A DNA stretch of 62,388 nt from positions 1 to 62,388 of IMG/VR virus record IMGVR_UViG_3300027985_000703. One strand, written 5' to 3'. Position 1 is the stretch's first letter. Every line of letters starts with the position of its first letter. Below are positions 1 to 8,073 of the stretch, piece by piece. Origin of the DNA: a virus. The position numbers and the translations under genes were made by a program. Below the pieces are notes generated by a model. The model was not told the origin of the DNA. It made no database searches and saw only the letters and a program-made list of their open reading frames with translations.

Positions 1-283
1 GAATGCCGCAGCAAATGCAGTGGTGGCATCGTTCGTGGATACCGGCGCCAGCATGAGCCGTTACCGTAACGCCCAACTGGCCCAGCAGAGTGCCTACACC
101 AGGTCTGGGGCAATGACGGTCATCCGCACCGCTGTTGGGGCTTTAGTTAGGACCACGCCCACTGGCTACACCGCCATGCGCCAGTATGGCTCCATCATCG
201 TCAAAGGCGCAGCGTTGACAGACAAGCAGCGCAAAACATGCGAACGCTACTTGGCCAACAGAATAGGAGCAACCCTGCAATGA
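1..283 (+). CDS. Tail fibre C-terminus (5' end missing)
   Basis: The frame is open from base 2 with no start codon before the window edge, so this is the end of a longer gene. The residues have the look of the last part of a LamG/concanavalin-like lectin domain of phage fibres: a 'DTGASMSRYRNAQLA' stretch and the ending 'LTDKQRKTCERYLANRIG', which resembles the closing helix of such domains. The frame matches the gene that runs off the other end of the window at 62388, so the two are probably halves of one fibre gene. The next gene starts inside its stop codon (ATGA). A receptor-binding role is inferred from fold resemblance only. Confidence 0.6.
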   Translation, partial: NAAANAVVASFVDTGASMSRYRNAQLAQQSAYTRSGAMTVIRTAVGALVRTTPTGYTAMRQYGSIIVKGAALTDKQRKTCERYLANRIGATLQ

Positions 284-687
284 GTGAATGGACACACACC
301 TTAACCATCGCCTGCCCGCAGGCGCTCATGGCAGAGGCCAACCAACTGGCCTTGGCTATCGGCACCAGCCCAGACGATGTGCAGACGTTCCGCAGCGCCG
401 ACTGGACTGATGGCACCAACCTGTTCGCGGTCGCCAATACCCGGGCGGTGGACATGATCTTCGAGTACCTGGCCGGCTACTCGCAGTCCCCGGCCACGCC
501 CGATCTGCCCTATGACCACGCCATGATGCTGGCGGCCATCGACGCGCTGTCGTTCGTGACGGCGACCTACCAGGGGGACGGGACACCGGTCATCACCGGT
601 AACGACCCGACCAAGATTCGGGTAGCCGTGGACATGGAGCCGCTACAAGCCATCAGCCTGTTCGGGTTGAGCCGGCAGACAGAATAA
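280..687 (+). CDS. Small protein following tail fibre
   Basis: This 135-residue protein starts at an ATG that overlaps the fibre stop codon, with 'ATAGGAGC' as ribosome site. No membrane segment, signal peptide or catalytic motif is visible. Position directly after a fibre gene, translationally coupled to it, suggests a fibre chaperone or a small virion component. A strong hairpin terminator follows immediately, so it is the last gene of the rightward fibre operon. I do not recognise a named family. Confidence 0.7.
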   Translation: MSEWTHTLTIACPQALMAEANQLALAIGTSPDDVQTFRSADWTDGTNLFAVANTRAVDMIFEYLAGYSQSPATPDLPYDHAMMLAAIDALSFVTATYQGDGTPVITGNDPTKIRVAVDMEPLQAISLFGLSRQTE

Positions 688-690
688 GAA

Positions 691-714
691 AAGGCCCCGC
701 GAGGGGCCTCTTTT
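691..714. terminator. Bidirectional terminator between fibre and lysis operons
   Basis: AGGCCCC-GCGA-GGGGCCT hairpin followed by TCTTTT on the plus strand and preceded by AAGAAAA, which gives a U-run on the minus strand. It separates the converging genes ending at 687 and 713. Confidence 0.85.
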
Positions 715-1156
715 ATGCCATGCCTACGCCGGCACGGATGAGTTCGTCACTGTACGGCTGGATGCCGTTCTCGTGGCGGATGATTGCGGCGACCAGCACC
801 GCCAGCACCTGGGGGTCGCCCAGGTAGATGGTCTCGTCGGGCGCTTTGCCGAGGGCGGCGGCCACCCGCTTGACGTAGGCCCCGGTGTCATTCTCAATGG
901 GTGGGGCCCAGCGGTGAATGACCTCCTGCACGGTGTCAATACCCGGGCCGCCAACGCCGGGGGTGCCGTCGCGCTTGGAGTAGTTGCGCAGCACCCGAGC
1001 CATGGCACGGATACCCCACTCGGGGCTGGTGAACCGGCAGAAGCGGCCATCATGCGGCTGCACTGAGTCCAGTCCCTGCCACGGGTTGCGCGGGTTGAAG
1101 TCGATGTTGCCAGGGTTGTGGTTGCGGATCCCCCGCAGGTCGAACGCGAACTTCAT
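713..1156 (-). CDS. Putative peptidoglycan-degrading protein (endolysin-like)
   Basis: This 147-residue protein begins 'MKFAFDLRGIRNHNPGNI'. The RG-[IL]-R-N-x-N-P-G-N-I signature marks a family often annotated as structural protein P5 or phage lysin, thought to have a lysozyme-like fold. The remainder contains W and H residues (HRWAPP, RHENG) but I cannot assign catalytic residues with certainty. The ATG at 1156 was chosen because GGAGGG lies 8 bases upstream. It follows a small membrane protein gene by one base and ends at a terminator, which fits a lysis cassette. Alternative: a virion-borne muramidase used at entry. Confidence 0.6.
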   Translation of the reverse strand: MKFAFDLRGIRNHNPGNIDFNPRNPWQGLDSVQPHDGRFCRFTSPEWGIRAMARVLRNYSKRDGTPGVGGPGIDTVQEVIHRWAPPIENDTGAYVKRVAAALGKAPDETIYLGDPQVLAVLVAAIIRHENGIQPYSDELIRAGVGMA

Positions 1157-1157
1157 G

Positions 1158-1421
1158 TCAGGCCCTCCACAGGCTGAAAGGGGGTTTGTTGATCTCGTCC
1201 CACTCAATCGAGTTGAAACAGTGGCCCGCGCCGAACCAGGGCATACCGTCGATCAGTAGCTCCATCACCTTGCCCCAGCGCTTGCCCTGGTAGGCGGCAT
1301 AGCCCACCTCGCCACTGATGGTGTGGTCCGGTCGCAGCCAGATCACCCCGCAGATGCCCTGGTCGATGCATAGCAGGATGATGAACAGGCGGTTAGCCAC
1401 CGCCCGCAGGAACTTCTTCAC
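1158..1421 (-). CDS. Small membrane protein of lysis cassette
   Basis: This 87-residue protein has an N-terminal 'MKKFLRAVANRLFIILL' segment: positive residues followed by a hydrophobic stretch, consistent with a membrane anchor or signal-anchor, then a soluble tail rich in W, G and H. Small proteins of this general form often sit beside phage endolysins. It overlaps the upstream gene by four bases and nearly touches the lysin-like gene. A role in lysis (holin or helper) is inferred from position; a better holin candidate lies at 60759-60938. Confidence 0.65.
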   Translation of the reverse strand: MKKFLRAVANRLFIILLCIDQGICGVIWLRPDHTISGEVGYAAYQGKRWGKVMELLIDGMPWFGAGHCFNSIEWDEINKPPFSLWRA

Positions 1422-1642
1422 GTCGCCTCCTGGGTGAAAAGGAAACGGAGCCGGACACAGCCGGCCTCCTGGTCGATGATCGGTTTGTAGAAGGCCCGGT
1501 CCTGGGTCAGCTCGACCTGGGGCTCGGGCCAGTGGTGGAGGTAGTTGCCGATGCCCTGGGCGGACAGCGCATCACACGCCGCCCGGACAACCGCGCCATA
1601 GTCTTGCGACTGCAGAAGGTGCCGGGCGACGGGGATCTGCAT
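1418..1642 (-). CDS. Hypothetical protein
   Basis: This 74-residue soluble protein starts at an ATG overlapping the previous stop codon (ATGA at 1642). It holds a helical N-terminal half (residues about 5-35) and a C-terminal half that could form beta strands. I do not recognise a family. Tight coupling on both sides puts it in the head/lysis operon. Confidence 0.65.
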   Translation of the reverse strand: MQIPVARHLLQSQDYGAVVRAACDALSAQGIGNYLHHWPEPQVELTQDRAFYKPIIDQEAGCVRLRFLFTQEAT

Positions 1643-2301
1643 CAGGCACCCCGACCCATTTCGCTGTCGACCACCTGCTTGAACAGATAGTCCTTGGCCT
1701 GCTGCGCTGCCGGCAGCTGCTCGAAGGGGACGATGCACGGGTGCTCTTTCTTCTCCGCACTCTTCTCCGGGCCATACACCCACCCTTCGCGCTGCTTCTG
1801 CGCCAACCAGGAACGATGCGATGCGTCCGGGCCGGCGTCAGGGTTGGCCATGTGGAACTCCACGCCCTTGATGGCGGATACACGCTGCCACTCCGGGGCG
1901 TCTTCCCACGCCAATTGAGAGAAGTCACCGAGCGCCCGGCAGTAAGTCCGGTTCATCTCGTGGCACTTCTTGGCGAGGGCCAGGACATCCACTACCGCAC
2001 CGCTCATCAACCGGTAGGCTTCCAGGGCCCACAGCTTCTTGAAGCTGTTCTCGTAGGAGATGGTGCGGCCAATTTCCTCCCGCCAGTTGGCCGGGTCGAT
2101 GCACACCGAGGGGTCGCCCAGCGCCACGAAGCCGTTGTCCATGCGGATACCGCAGAACATCATTTTCTGGCCGGCGATTTCGACGGTCTGGTAGTCAACC
2201 TGAGTGATGCGGCTTTCGATCAGCTCCTTGGATACCCGCTTGCCAGTGCAGCCGAGGTCCGCGCACATCCGTTCGATTTTGTCGTTGTGGGTGCTGGTCA
2301 T
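1642..2301 (-). CDS. N4 gp49/Sf6 gp66-like protein fused to RyR domain
   Basis: The protein has 219 residues. Residues about 20-100 (RVSKELIESRI...NGFVALGDPSVCID...GRTISYENSF) resemble the phage gp49/Sf6 gene 66 family. Residues about 110-210 match the pattern of the RyR domain: 'HEMNRTYCRALGDFSQLAWEDAPEWQR', then 'HRSWLAQKQREGWVYGPEKS' and a final 'PFEQLPAAQQAKDYLF' helix. RyR repeats are also found in prokaryotes, often in phage proteins; the ligand is unknown. GGAG lies 10 bases before the start, and the last base pair overlaps the scaffold stop. Function is unknown; position after the scaffold may point to assembly or virion association. Confidence 0.75.
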   Translation of the reverse strand: MTSTHNDKIERMCADLGCTGKRVSKELIESRITQVDYQTVEIAGQKMMFCGIRMDNGFVALGDPSVCIDPANWREEIGRTISYENSFKKLWALEAYRLMSGAVVDVLALAKKCHEMNRTYCRALGDFSQLAWEDAPEWQRVSAIKGVEFHMANPDAGPDASHRSWLAQKQREGWVYGPEKSAEKKEHPCIVPFEQLPAAQQAKDYLFKQVVDSEMGRGA

Positions 2302-3356
2302 CAGAAATAGTCTCCGCGTGCTTTGGCCAGGGCTTCGGCGCTCAACTTGCCGAACTGCTCGTCGGACAGCCGGGTGATGTCGAGCTTGGTTTCCTTGTTG
2401 CGGGCCCCTTCACCCTTCAAGCGGGCAGGCGCGGCCTGAACCTTCTCGATCTGCTTGGCCACGTCCTTGGGCTTGGCCGCCGGCTTGACCGGCTTGGCAG
2501 TCTTCTCGGGCTGCTTGGCCACCGGCTTGAGGCCGTTTTCCAGGGCCACCAGGTGAGCGGCACGGCGCAGGGCGGCAGCCGGGGCCTCGCCACGGTCAAT
2601 CAGCAGGTCGCGCAGGGTCACTACTTCCTCGCTCAGGCCCAGGTCCACGCTCGCGCTGTTGGGGTCGAACATCGGGTACTCGGCAGCAACCTCGGTGGCC
2701 GCGGTGCGCAGCTGCGCCAGCTCGCGGTCATAGGACACGGTGTCCTTGGCGATGTTCTGGGTCTGCTCGGTCAGCTGGGTAGCCAGCTTGGTGCCGAAGT
2801 CCTTGAACAGGGCCTTCATCTTGGCGTGGGCACCGGCTTCATCACCCTCGAGCACGGCGCTGAACATGTCCGCAATCGCGGTGTCGTCCACGTCCAGGTC
2901 CACCGGGGCAGCAGCCGGGGCCGCCTGCTTAGGGGCAGCGCCCGGAGTGGCGGCAGCACCGGCTTCCAGTTCCTGGATGCGGGCTTCCAAGGCGCGACGC
3001 TTCTCAATTTCCTTGTTCAGGCGGGAGACAGGGACGCGCTGGTTCTGCTTCTTGGGCTTTTCTTCCGGCTTGGTTTCCTCGCCATCAGCTTCTTCCTCGC
3101 CCTCGGCTTCTTCCTCGCCCTCGGCTTCTTCTTCTTCGGCCCCGGCTTCTTCCTCGCCTTCGGCTTCTTCTTCGGCCCCGGCTTCTTCCTCGCCTTCGGC
3201 TTCTTCGGCCTCGGCTTCTTCGGCCTGGGCTTCTTCTTCTTCGGCTTCCTCGGCTACGAAATCGTCACCGCGATCAGCGTCGCCGGCGGGGACGGCATCG
3301 TCCCAGCTGGTATCGCCACCGAATTCATTGAGACCACCACGGCTGGTATCGGACAT
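2301..3356 (-). CDS. Capsid scaffolding protein
   Basis: This 351-residue protein lies directly after the portal gene. Residues about 35-100 are an extreme acidic run of E/A/G repeats (E-E-A-E-G-E-E-E type), followed by a KPKKQNQR basic linker, then a coiled coil (SRLNKEIEKRRALEARIQELE) and a helical C-terminal part with A/P linkers. Charged, helical, low-complexity proteins beside the portal are typical scaffolds that guide capsid assembly and leave the procapsid. AAGGAG sits 8 bases before the ATG. In most phages the scaffold abuts the major capsid gene; here the capsid gene lies in another operon at 54518-55642. Confidence 0.75.
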   Translation of the reverse strand: MSDTSRGGLNEFGGDTSWDDAVPAGDADRGDDFVAEEAEEEEAQAEEAEAEEAEGEEEAGAEEEAEGEEEAGAEEEEAEGEEEAEGEEEADGEETKPEEKPKKQNQRVPVSRLNKEIEKRRALEARIQELEAGAAATPGAAPKQAAPAAAPVDLDVDDTAIADMFSAVLEGDEAGAHAKMKALFKDFGTKLATQLTEQTQNIAKDTVSYDRELAQLRTAATEVAAEYPMFDPNSASVDLGLSEEVVTLRDLLIDRGEAPAAALRRAAHLVALENGLKPVAKQPEKTAKPVKPAAKPKDVAKQIEKVQAAPARLKGEGARNKETKLDITRLSDEQFGKLSAEALAKARGDYF

Positions 3357-5482
3357 TACTTTTTCTCCTTGGACACGGATTTAGGGTCGGGCTTGGGGTT
3401 GAGCTGAGCGCGTAGGGTCTCCAGCGCGAAACTGGAGCCACTACGCAGCTTGTTGAGGTAGCGTTGGTTCTGGTGCGACTGGGCGGCCAGGGTGATGCGC
3501 AGGCTGATGTCGCGCAGCCGCAGCTCCTTCTCCTGCTCCAGTTTTTCCAGTTCCATCGCCGCTTGGTTGTAGCCTTCCAGGGACGCGGCCTTGGCGGCAT
3601 CCAGCATGGCCTTGGCCTTCTTGCCGTCGATCTCGGCTTCGATGTCCTGCACTTCGGCCTGCATCTTGGCCATGGCAGTTTGGAACTCCATCTGCGACAG
3701 CTGCTGCTGTTCCGGGGTCGGTTCGGCAAAGCCCTGCTGGCTCTTGAGCAGTTCGGACAGCTCCTGGCGCTTGCGCAGCTGGCTGTACTGGACCATGACG
3801 AAATCGGGCACGGCCACACCCACTTCCCGCAGGCGCAGTGCCTCGTTGAACTGGGCCTCGGCCGCGGAACCGGTGGCCGGGGCGAAAGCAATGTCCACGT
3901 CATAGTGGCCGGTGGTCACGTCGTTGATGATGTTGCCGTCTTCATCCACGCCGTTGATGAAGCGTTCTTCCTCGACCTCGCCCAGAAGCTCGTCGTCCTT
4001 GGTGACGTTGTAGAACCGGGTGTCGGTGTAGAAGTCCTGCACCAGTTCCAGGATCTTCTCCGCCACCATGCGCCGGCAGCGTTTGAGGTTCTTGAGCACC
4101 ACGGAAATCTGCACCTGGCCCCGGGCCGTCTGCGACTCCAGGGCACGGCCGGAGGCGTCCGGGCGGGACAGGCCGAGCATGGCGGTGGACACGGCGGACA
4201 CATCACGGATGGTCTGCGCCGCCTTCTGGCTGATGCGGTCGATGCCGGAGGGGATCTGGTTCGGCTGGATTTTCTCCGGGGCCTCGGAAGTCTTGCGCTT
4301 GACGATGACCAGGCCTGTCTCGGCACCGCGTTGCTGCAGTTCTTCCTCATCCATGTTCGCCAGGGAGCCTTCCTCAACAATCCAGCCGCTGTTGGCGGTG
4401 GTGTTGACGATGTGCAGCTCCTGGGAACTGGTCTTGTTCAGCAGCTCCTGGGGCGAGGTCAGGTTCGACACGACGCCGAACGGCTTGCCCCGGCGGAAGT
4501 ACGGGAAGAAGGGGACGATGGTAAAGGTGCGGTAGGGCGACCAGTCATCGTGCAGCAACACCTGGTCGGCGCTGACGGTCATCCGCACACGGCGGACGGT
4601 CTTCTCGATCAGGTGCAGCCCGTTCTGCTGGGCGAACGCCTGGGCTTCCTCGGCCTTGACGTGGTGCGGGACCATGCGGAAGTCACCGGTCTCGGGGTCA
4701 ACCCAGTGCATGGCCTTGGTCAGCTTGTAGTGCTGGCACTCGATAACCCGCACGCGCTGGATTTCCCGCTCGGCCTGGTCAATGTGCTGGTCGCCGCCGA
4801 AGGTCGCCGGGTAGAAGTCGATGTCCTTGTCATCCCCGACGTAGCCGTTCCCTACCAGGGTGCGCAGCAGCTCGGCCTTCTTCTCGTCGTACTCGACCTC
4901 CACCTCGTCCGGGGTCATCCAGCGGGAGATAAAGACGCGGTTCCAGGTCTTCGGGTCCATCTCCTTGGCTTCGGGGTCCAGCACCACGTCCACCGGGTCT
5001 TCGCCGGTGATCACCACGTCGCCAAACAAGTTGGTCTCGTACCCGATACGCAGGTCGTAGAAGCCGCGGTCGCCAATGATGCCGTCCGCGAACACGGTAT
5101 CCTCGGTGTCGTCGAACTTGTTCTGTTGCAGGATGTGGCGGGTGAGCTGGTTCAGCTCAAAGGCAGTGTCGCCGCTGCCATTGCGGCGCGGGTTGTACCG
5201 GACCTCGATCCGGCGGTCCATTTGCTCGCCCAGGATGGCGTTCACGGTGGACAGCACCATGTTCAAGGTCAACGCAGGGCGGCCGGCGGCATCCAGACGC
5301 TGCCGGTCGGCCGGATCCCACTGCTCGCCGCAGTAAAAGTTGTCGTTCTTGCGGCTCCGGGCAACAAAGTCTTCGTGGCCGGCGTCGTAGGCGCGTCGGA
5401 ACGCCTCCTGGTTGCGCCGGGCCTTGGTCATATCGTCCCGGTTGATCTCCCCCAGGACATCTTCCTCACGCTCGCGTGCCAT
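3356..5482 (-). CDS. Portal protein (P22-like)
   Basis: This is a large portal of 708 residues. The opening part (ARRNQEAFRRAYDAG..., SRKNDNFYCGEQW...LNMVLSTVNAILGEQMDRR) and the following 'PEAKEMDPKTWNRVFISRWMTPDEVE' are characteristic of the P22-type portal family. The C-terminal third is a long helical, Q/E/K-rich barrel. It forms the dodecameric ring through which DNA is packaged and the tail is attached. The ATG at 5482 was preferred over a TTG six bases earlier. Its stop overlaps the scaffold start. A separate promoter region with two palindromes lies between TerL and this gene. Confidence 0.9.
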   Translation of the reverse strand: MAREREEDVLGEINRDDMTKARRNQEAFRRAYDAGHEDFVARSRKNDNFYCGEQWDPADRQRLDAAGRPALTLNMVLSTVNAILGEQMDRRIEVRYNPRRNGSGDTAFELNQLTRHILQQNKFDDTEDTVFADGIIGDRGFYDLRIGYETNLFGDVVITGEDPVDVVLDPEAKEMDPKTWNRVFISRWMTPDEVEVEYDEKKAELLRTLVGNGYVGDDKDIDFYPATFGGDQHIDQAEREIQRVRVIECQHYKLTKAMHWVDPETGDFRMVPHHVKAEEAQAFAQQNGLHLIEKTVRRVRMTVSADQVLLHDDWSPYRTFTIVPFFPYFRRGKPFGVVSNLTSPQELLNKTSSQELHIVNTTANSGWIVEEGSLANMDEEELQQRGAETGLVIVKRKTSEAPEKIQPNQIPSGIDRISQKAAQTIRDVSAVSTAMLGLSRPDASGRALESQTARGQVQISVVLKNLKRCRRMVAEKILELVQDFYTDTRFYNVTKDDELLGEVEEERFINGVDEDGNIINDVTTGHYDVDIAFAPATGSAAEAQFNEALRLREVGVAVPDFVMVQYSQLRKRQELSELLKSQQGFAEPTPEQQQLSQMEFQTAMAKMQAEVQDIEAEIDGKKAKAMLDAAKAASLEGYNQAAMELEKLEQEKELRLRDISLRITLAAQSHQNQRYLNKLRSGSSFALETLRAQLNPKPDPKSVSKEKK

Positions 5483-5498
5483 TCTCAACCCGATATAG

Positions 5499-5533
5499 AG
5501 TAAAACTGCAAGCAGTATATAACAGTAACACTG
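5499..5533. promoter_or_regulatory. Paired CAGT-N3-ACTG sites before the portal operon
   Basis: An exact site, CAGTAACACTG, lies at 5523-5533, and a one-mismatch site, GAGTAAAACTG, at 5499-5509; their centres are 24 bp apart. On the minus strand, TATACT lies between them and TATATC begins right after the second, so one or both may serve as a -10 box for the portal gene. The geometry repeats at other operons. Confidence 0.75.
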
Positions 5534-5545
5534 GATAAAACAGCG

Positions 5546-7255
5546 TCACGCGGACATAGCCGAGCGTTTCTTGGACCCGGCCTTGACGAAGCGGTCCAGC
5601 TTGTCCATGAAGGACTTTTTGACCACCTGCTTCTGGTTCACGATGCCAAACTGCATCAGCATCTGGCCGATCCACGCCAGCGCGTCCACCTGGTCGTCGT
5701 GTTTGCCCATGGGGAACGTCAGCAGTTCTGCGATCAACGCCTCGACCCACAACGCGCCACGGGGGAAGAACACCTTGCCCTGCTCCATACGACCCTGGAT
5801 GGGTCGGGCGCGGGTCTGTTTGTCCTTGCCCCGGGTGCGCAGCTTCTCGTAGGGGAGGTGCAGCTTGGTTTCCTCGATCCGTTTCAGCAGGAACGGCTCC
5901 AGGGTCATGTCGATGTGGCCGGTTTCGACGCCGAATATCTCCGGGTTCCACCGCTTCTGCAGCTCGAACATTTTGTCGATGATGCCCATGGAGTTCCAGC
6001 GCCCACGGTGCAGGTCCAGCAGGTAGATATTCTGCTGCCGGTCCACGCCCACGACCAGGAACACTGAAAAGTCGTTCGCCTCCGACTGGCCGATGGCCAA
6101 GTCCGCCGCCGCGTAGACCCGCATCTCGCCCAGGGGCGGGGTGGTGTCGTAGTAGCGGATCATGTTCTTGGTGAAGTAGTCACCGTCCTGGGACACCGGG
6201 TTCTGCTGGTACAGCGCCTCCCAGTCTCGCGGCAGCATGGTCCGTTTGATACGGTTCAGCGCCGGCAACGGGTACCGGGCGGTGTGCAGCGCCTCGCCCT
6301 GCTTCCGGTATTCCTCGTCATGCACGGCGATGGCCGGGTAGCGGACCACTTCCCAGCGGTCGGCGTCCTCGGGCCACACGCCGGAGTCGGCCATCTCCCG
6401 TTCGGCCTCTTTCATGACCTCGAGCAGCCAGCCGGACAGGTCGTCCTCATGCCAACGGGTCTGGATGACGAGCACACCGCCGCCGGGTGCCAGTCGGGTG
6501 TAGAAGGTGGACGAGTACCAGTCCTTCACCTTCTGCCGGGTGGTCTCCGACTCGGCTTCCTCGCGGTCTTTTACCGGGTCGTCGATGATGCCGAGGTGCG
6601 CGCCCCGGCCGGTGATCGGGCCCTGCACACCGGCAGCCGTAAAACCGCCGCCTTCGGTGGTCAACCACTTCTCAACCGCCTTCGACTGCTTCGAGAGCCG
6701 GGTTTTGAACACCGTCTGGTACTTTTCCAGCTCCATCATGTCCCGAACCTTGCGCGAGAAGTCCTCGGCCAGGCCGCCGGAGTAGGAACAGGCGATGACT
6801 TCGTGCTTCGGGTTGCGCCCCAAGTACCATCCGGGGAAGGTTTTGGAGCCGATTTCCGATTTCCCGTGCCGCGGGGGCATGAAAATCATCAGTCGGGGCG
6901 ATTCCTTGCGCTCGATGGCCTCGGCAAACCGTTCCAGGCGGGCGCAAATGTCCGCATGCACCCAACCAGGGTCATAGTCGGGGTTCATGCGCTTGATGAA
7001 CGGCAGCAACCGGCGACGTGCCAGTACCCGCTCGGCCAATTCCTGCTTGATGGACGCCTGCAGGTCGAACGCCGTCTGTTCTTCCTGGACGATGCGCTCT
7101 TTCTCCGCCGCGATATTTACCTGGTCGACCGGCAGCGCGTCCTGGTACACCGCCACGCCTTGCTGGATGGCGCATTTCGAGCACAAACCCTCGCTGTAGT
7201 AGAGGCGGGCAGGGTGGGTGCGGCCACAGGACTCGCAAAAGAAGGTCTCACTCAC
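5546..7255 (-). CDS. terL: Terminase large subunit
   Basis: This 569-residue packaging motor has an N-terminal zinc-finger-like set of cysteines (C7, C10, C25, C28), an ATPase with Walker A 'MPPRHGKSE' at about 126-134 and Walker B 'LGIIDDPVKD' at about 221-230, and a C-terminal RNase H-fold nuclease with Asp residues in 'AADLAIG' and 'GKHDDQVDAL'. It pumps DNA into the procapsid through the portal and cuts the concatemer. The GTG at 7255 was chosen because GGAGG lies 7 bases upstream; an ATG at 7270 lacks such a site. The start overlaps the TerS stop by 8 bases. Confidence 0.93.
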   Translation of the reverse strand: MSETFFCESCGRTHPARLYYSEGLCSKCAIQQGVAVYQDALPVDQVNIAAEKERIVQEEQTAFDLQASIKQELAERVLARRRLLPFIKRMNPDYDPGWVHADICARLERFAEAIERKESPRLMIFMPPRHGKSEIGSKTFPGWYLGRNPKHEVIACSYSGGLAEDFSRKVRDMMELEKYQTVFKTRLSKQSKAVEKWLTTEGGGFTAAGVQGPITGRGAHLGIIDDPVKDREEAESETTRQKVKDWYSSTFYTRLAPGGGVLVIQTRWHEDDLSGWLLEVMKEAEREMADSGVWPEDADRWEVVRYPAIAVHDEEYRKQGEALHTARYPLPALNRIKRTMLPRDWEALYQQNPVSQDGDYFTKNMIRYYDTTPPLGEMRVYAAADLAIGQSEANDFSVFLVVGVDRQQNIYLLDLHRGRWNSMGIIDKMFELQKRWNPEIFGVETGHIDMTLEPFLLKRIEETKLHLPYEKLRTRGKDKQTRARPIQGRMEQGKVFFPRGALWVEALIAELLTFPMGKHDDQVDALAWIGQMLMQFGIVNQKQVVKKSFMDKLDRFVKAGSKKRSAMSA

Positions 7256-7748
7256 CCGGAACCTCCACATACTCGCTCGGGGCGAGGGATATGGTCTGCC
7301 CGGTCATGCGCAACAGGTCTTCGTCGCTCATCCCCTCCAGCTGGCCGCGGCTGGTGACCTGGACCTCCACCTTCTCGGGGCTGGCGAGGCCGTGCAGCTT
7401 GACCAGCGAGTCCACCGCTTTGATTTCCTCGGTGGCCGTGGCGGCTTTGGCGTGCGCCTCCAGGTACAGCACCGTCGCGTCGTTGCGGGTGAACTCGATG
7501 GCGCCGGCGGCGATGGCTGTCTGGCGTGACATCTCCCGGAAGTAGGCCAGGGCGTCCTGGACCTCGGGCATTCGGGACAGGTCCACCACTGCCCGCTGGG
7601 GGGTGCTGTACCCGGCAGCCCGGGCGGCGGCCAGGGGGTTGAGCCCACGGGTCCGGTTCAGGACGTAGGCTTCTTCTTGCGAGGTGAGGCGACGGATGCC
7701 CAGCCCCGCATAGTGGGCCTTCATCACGTCCGGGGTGAGATCATCCAT
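7248..7748 (-). CDS. terS: Terminase small subunit
   Basis: This 166-residue protein has an N-terminal helix-turn-helix (LTSQEEAYVLNRTRG...LAAARAAGYSTPQRA), which resembles the DNA-recognition part of small terminase subunits, then a helical oligomerisation region and a short acidic tail. It recognises the packaging start site and loads TerL. The ATG at 7748 was preferred over a GTG at 7769 that lies inside the palindrome. It is the first gene of the leftward packaging operon. Confidence 0.85.
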   Translation of the reverse strand: MDDLTPDVMKAHYAGLGIRRLTSQEEAYVLNRTRGLNPLAAARAAGYSTPQRAVVDLSRMPEVQDALAYFREMSRQTAIAAGAIEFTRNDATVLYLEAHAKAATATEEIKAVDSLVKLHGLASPEKVEVQVTSRGQLEGMSDEDLLRMTGQTISLAPSEYVEVPGE

Positions 7749-7760
7749 AGGCGTCGTATC

Positions 7761-7771
7761 CAGTAGCACTG
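7761..7771. promoter_or_regulatory. CAGT-N3-ACTG site at terS
   Basis: CAGTAGCACTG lies 12 bases before the terS start codon. It is flanked by a GTATCC...GGATAC inverted repeat (7755-7760 and 7781-7786). At this distance a bound protein would cover the start of transcription or the ribosome site, which fits repression better than activation. Confidence 0.7.
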
Positions 7772-8073
7772 TATCTGACAGGATACAGGACGGCTACAAG
7801 TCGAGCAATGAATGGCGTGGGAAAAGGGACTGGGGCAAAATTTGAAAAATTTTTTACAGGGCACTCGCTTTCAAAGGGGGGTGCCCTGTTGCTTTTGTTC
7901 AGGGATAGGGGTCAAACGATACCGTTGAGGGATAGGGGATACTTGTTGGGGGTCGAGGGCTGGTATATGGGTGTCGCCTGTGGAGGGCGCGCCCGGTTGC
8001 TTTCGAGTTTGGTTTCGGCTCCCCAACTCTCGAGCGTTGAACCTACTTAGGAGTCCCATTAAGGAGTAACACC
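7772..8073. other. Divergent intergenic region terS / early genes
   Basis: About 300 bases with no credible gene. It holds a perfect 9-bp inverted repeat (ACAGGGCAC 7856-7864 with GTGCCCTGT 7881-7889, loop 16) followed by TGCTTTTG, a possible terminator or leader hairpin; two copies of AGGGATAGGGG (7901-7911 and 7928-7938); and TATATG at about 7963, a weak -10 candidate for the rightward genes. No exact CAGT-N3-ACTG site faces the rightward genes here. Confidence 0.5.

Noticed and set aside
3464-5503. Long plus-strand open frame opposite the portal gene
   Set aside because: It is the antisense of a clear portal gene; high G+C keeps opposite frames open. The same holds for long frames opposite the DNA polymerase (21752-23596) and the giant gene (46251-48326).
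5523-5533. Palindromes as host LexA (SOS) boxes
   Set aside because: LexA boxes of gamma- and beta-proteobacteria have CTGT-N8-ACAG; these sites are CAGT-N3-ACTG, a different order and spacing.
7808-8050. 80-codon frame in the terS/early gap
   Set aside because: No ribosome site; it spans the hairpin and direct repeats, and its residues include a repeat that merely reflects the DNA repeats.
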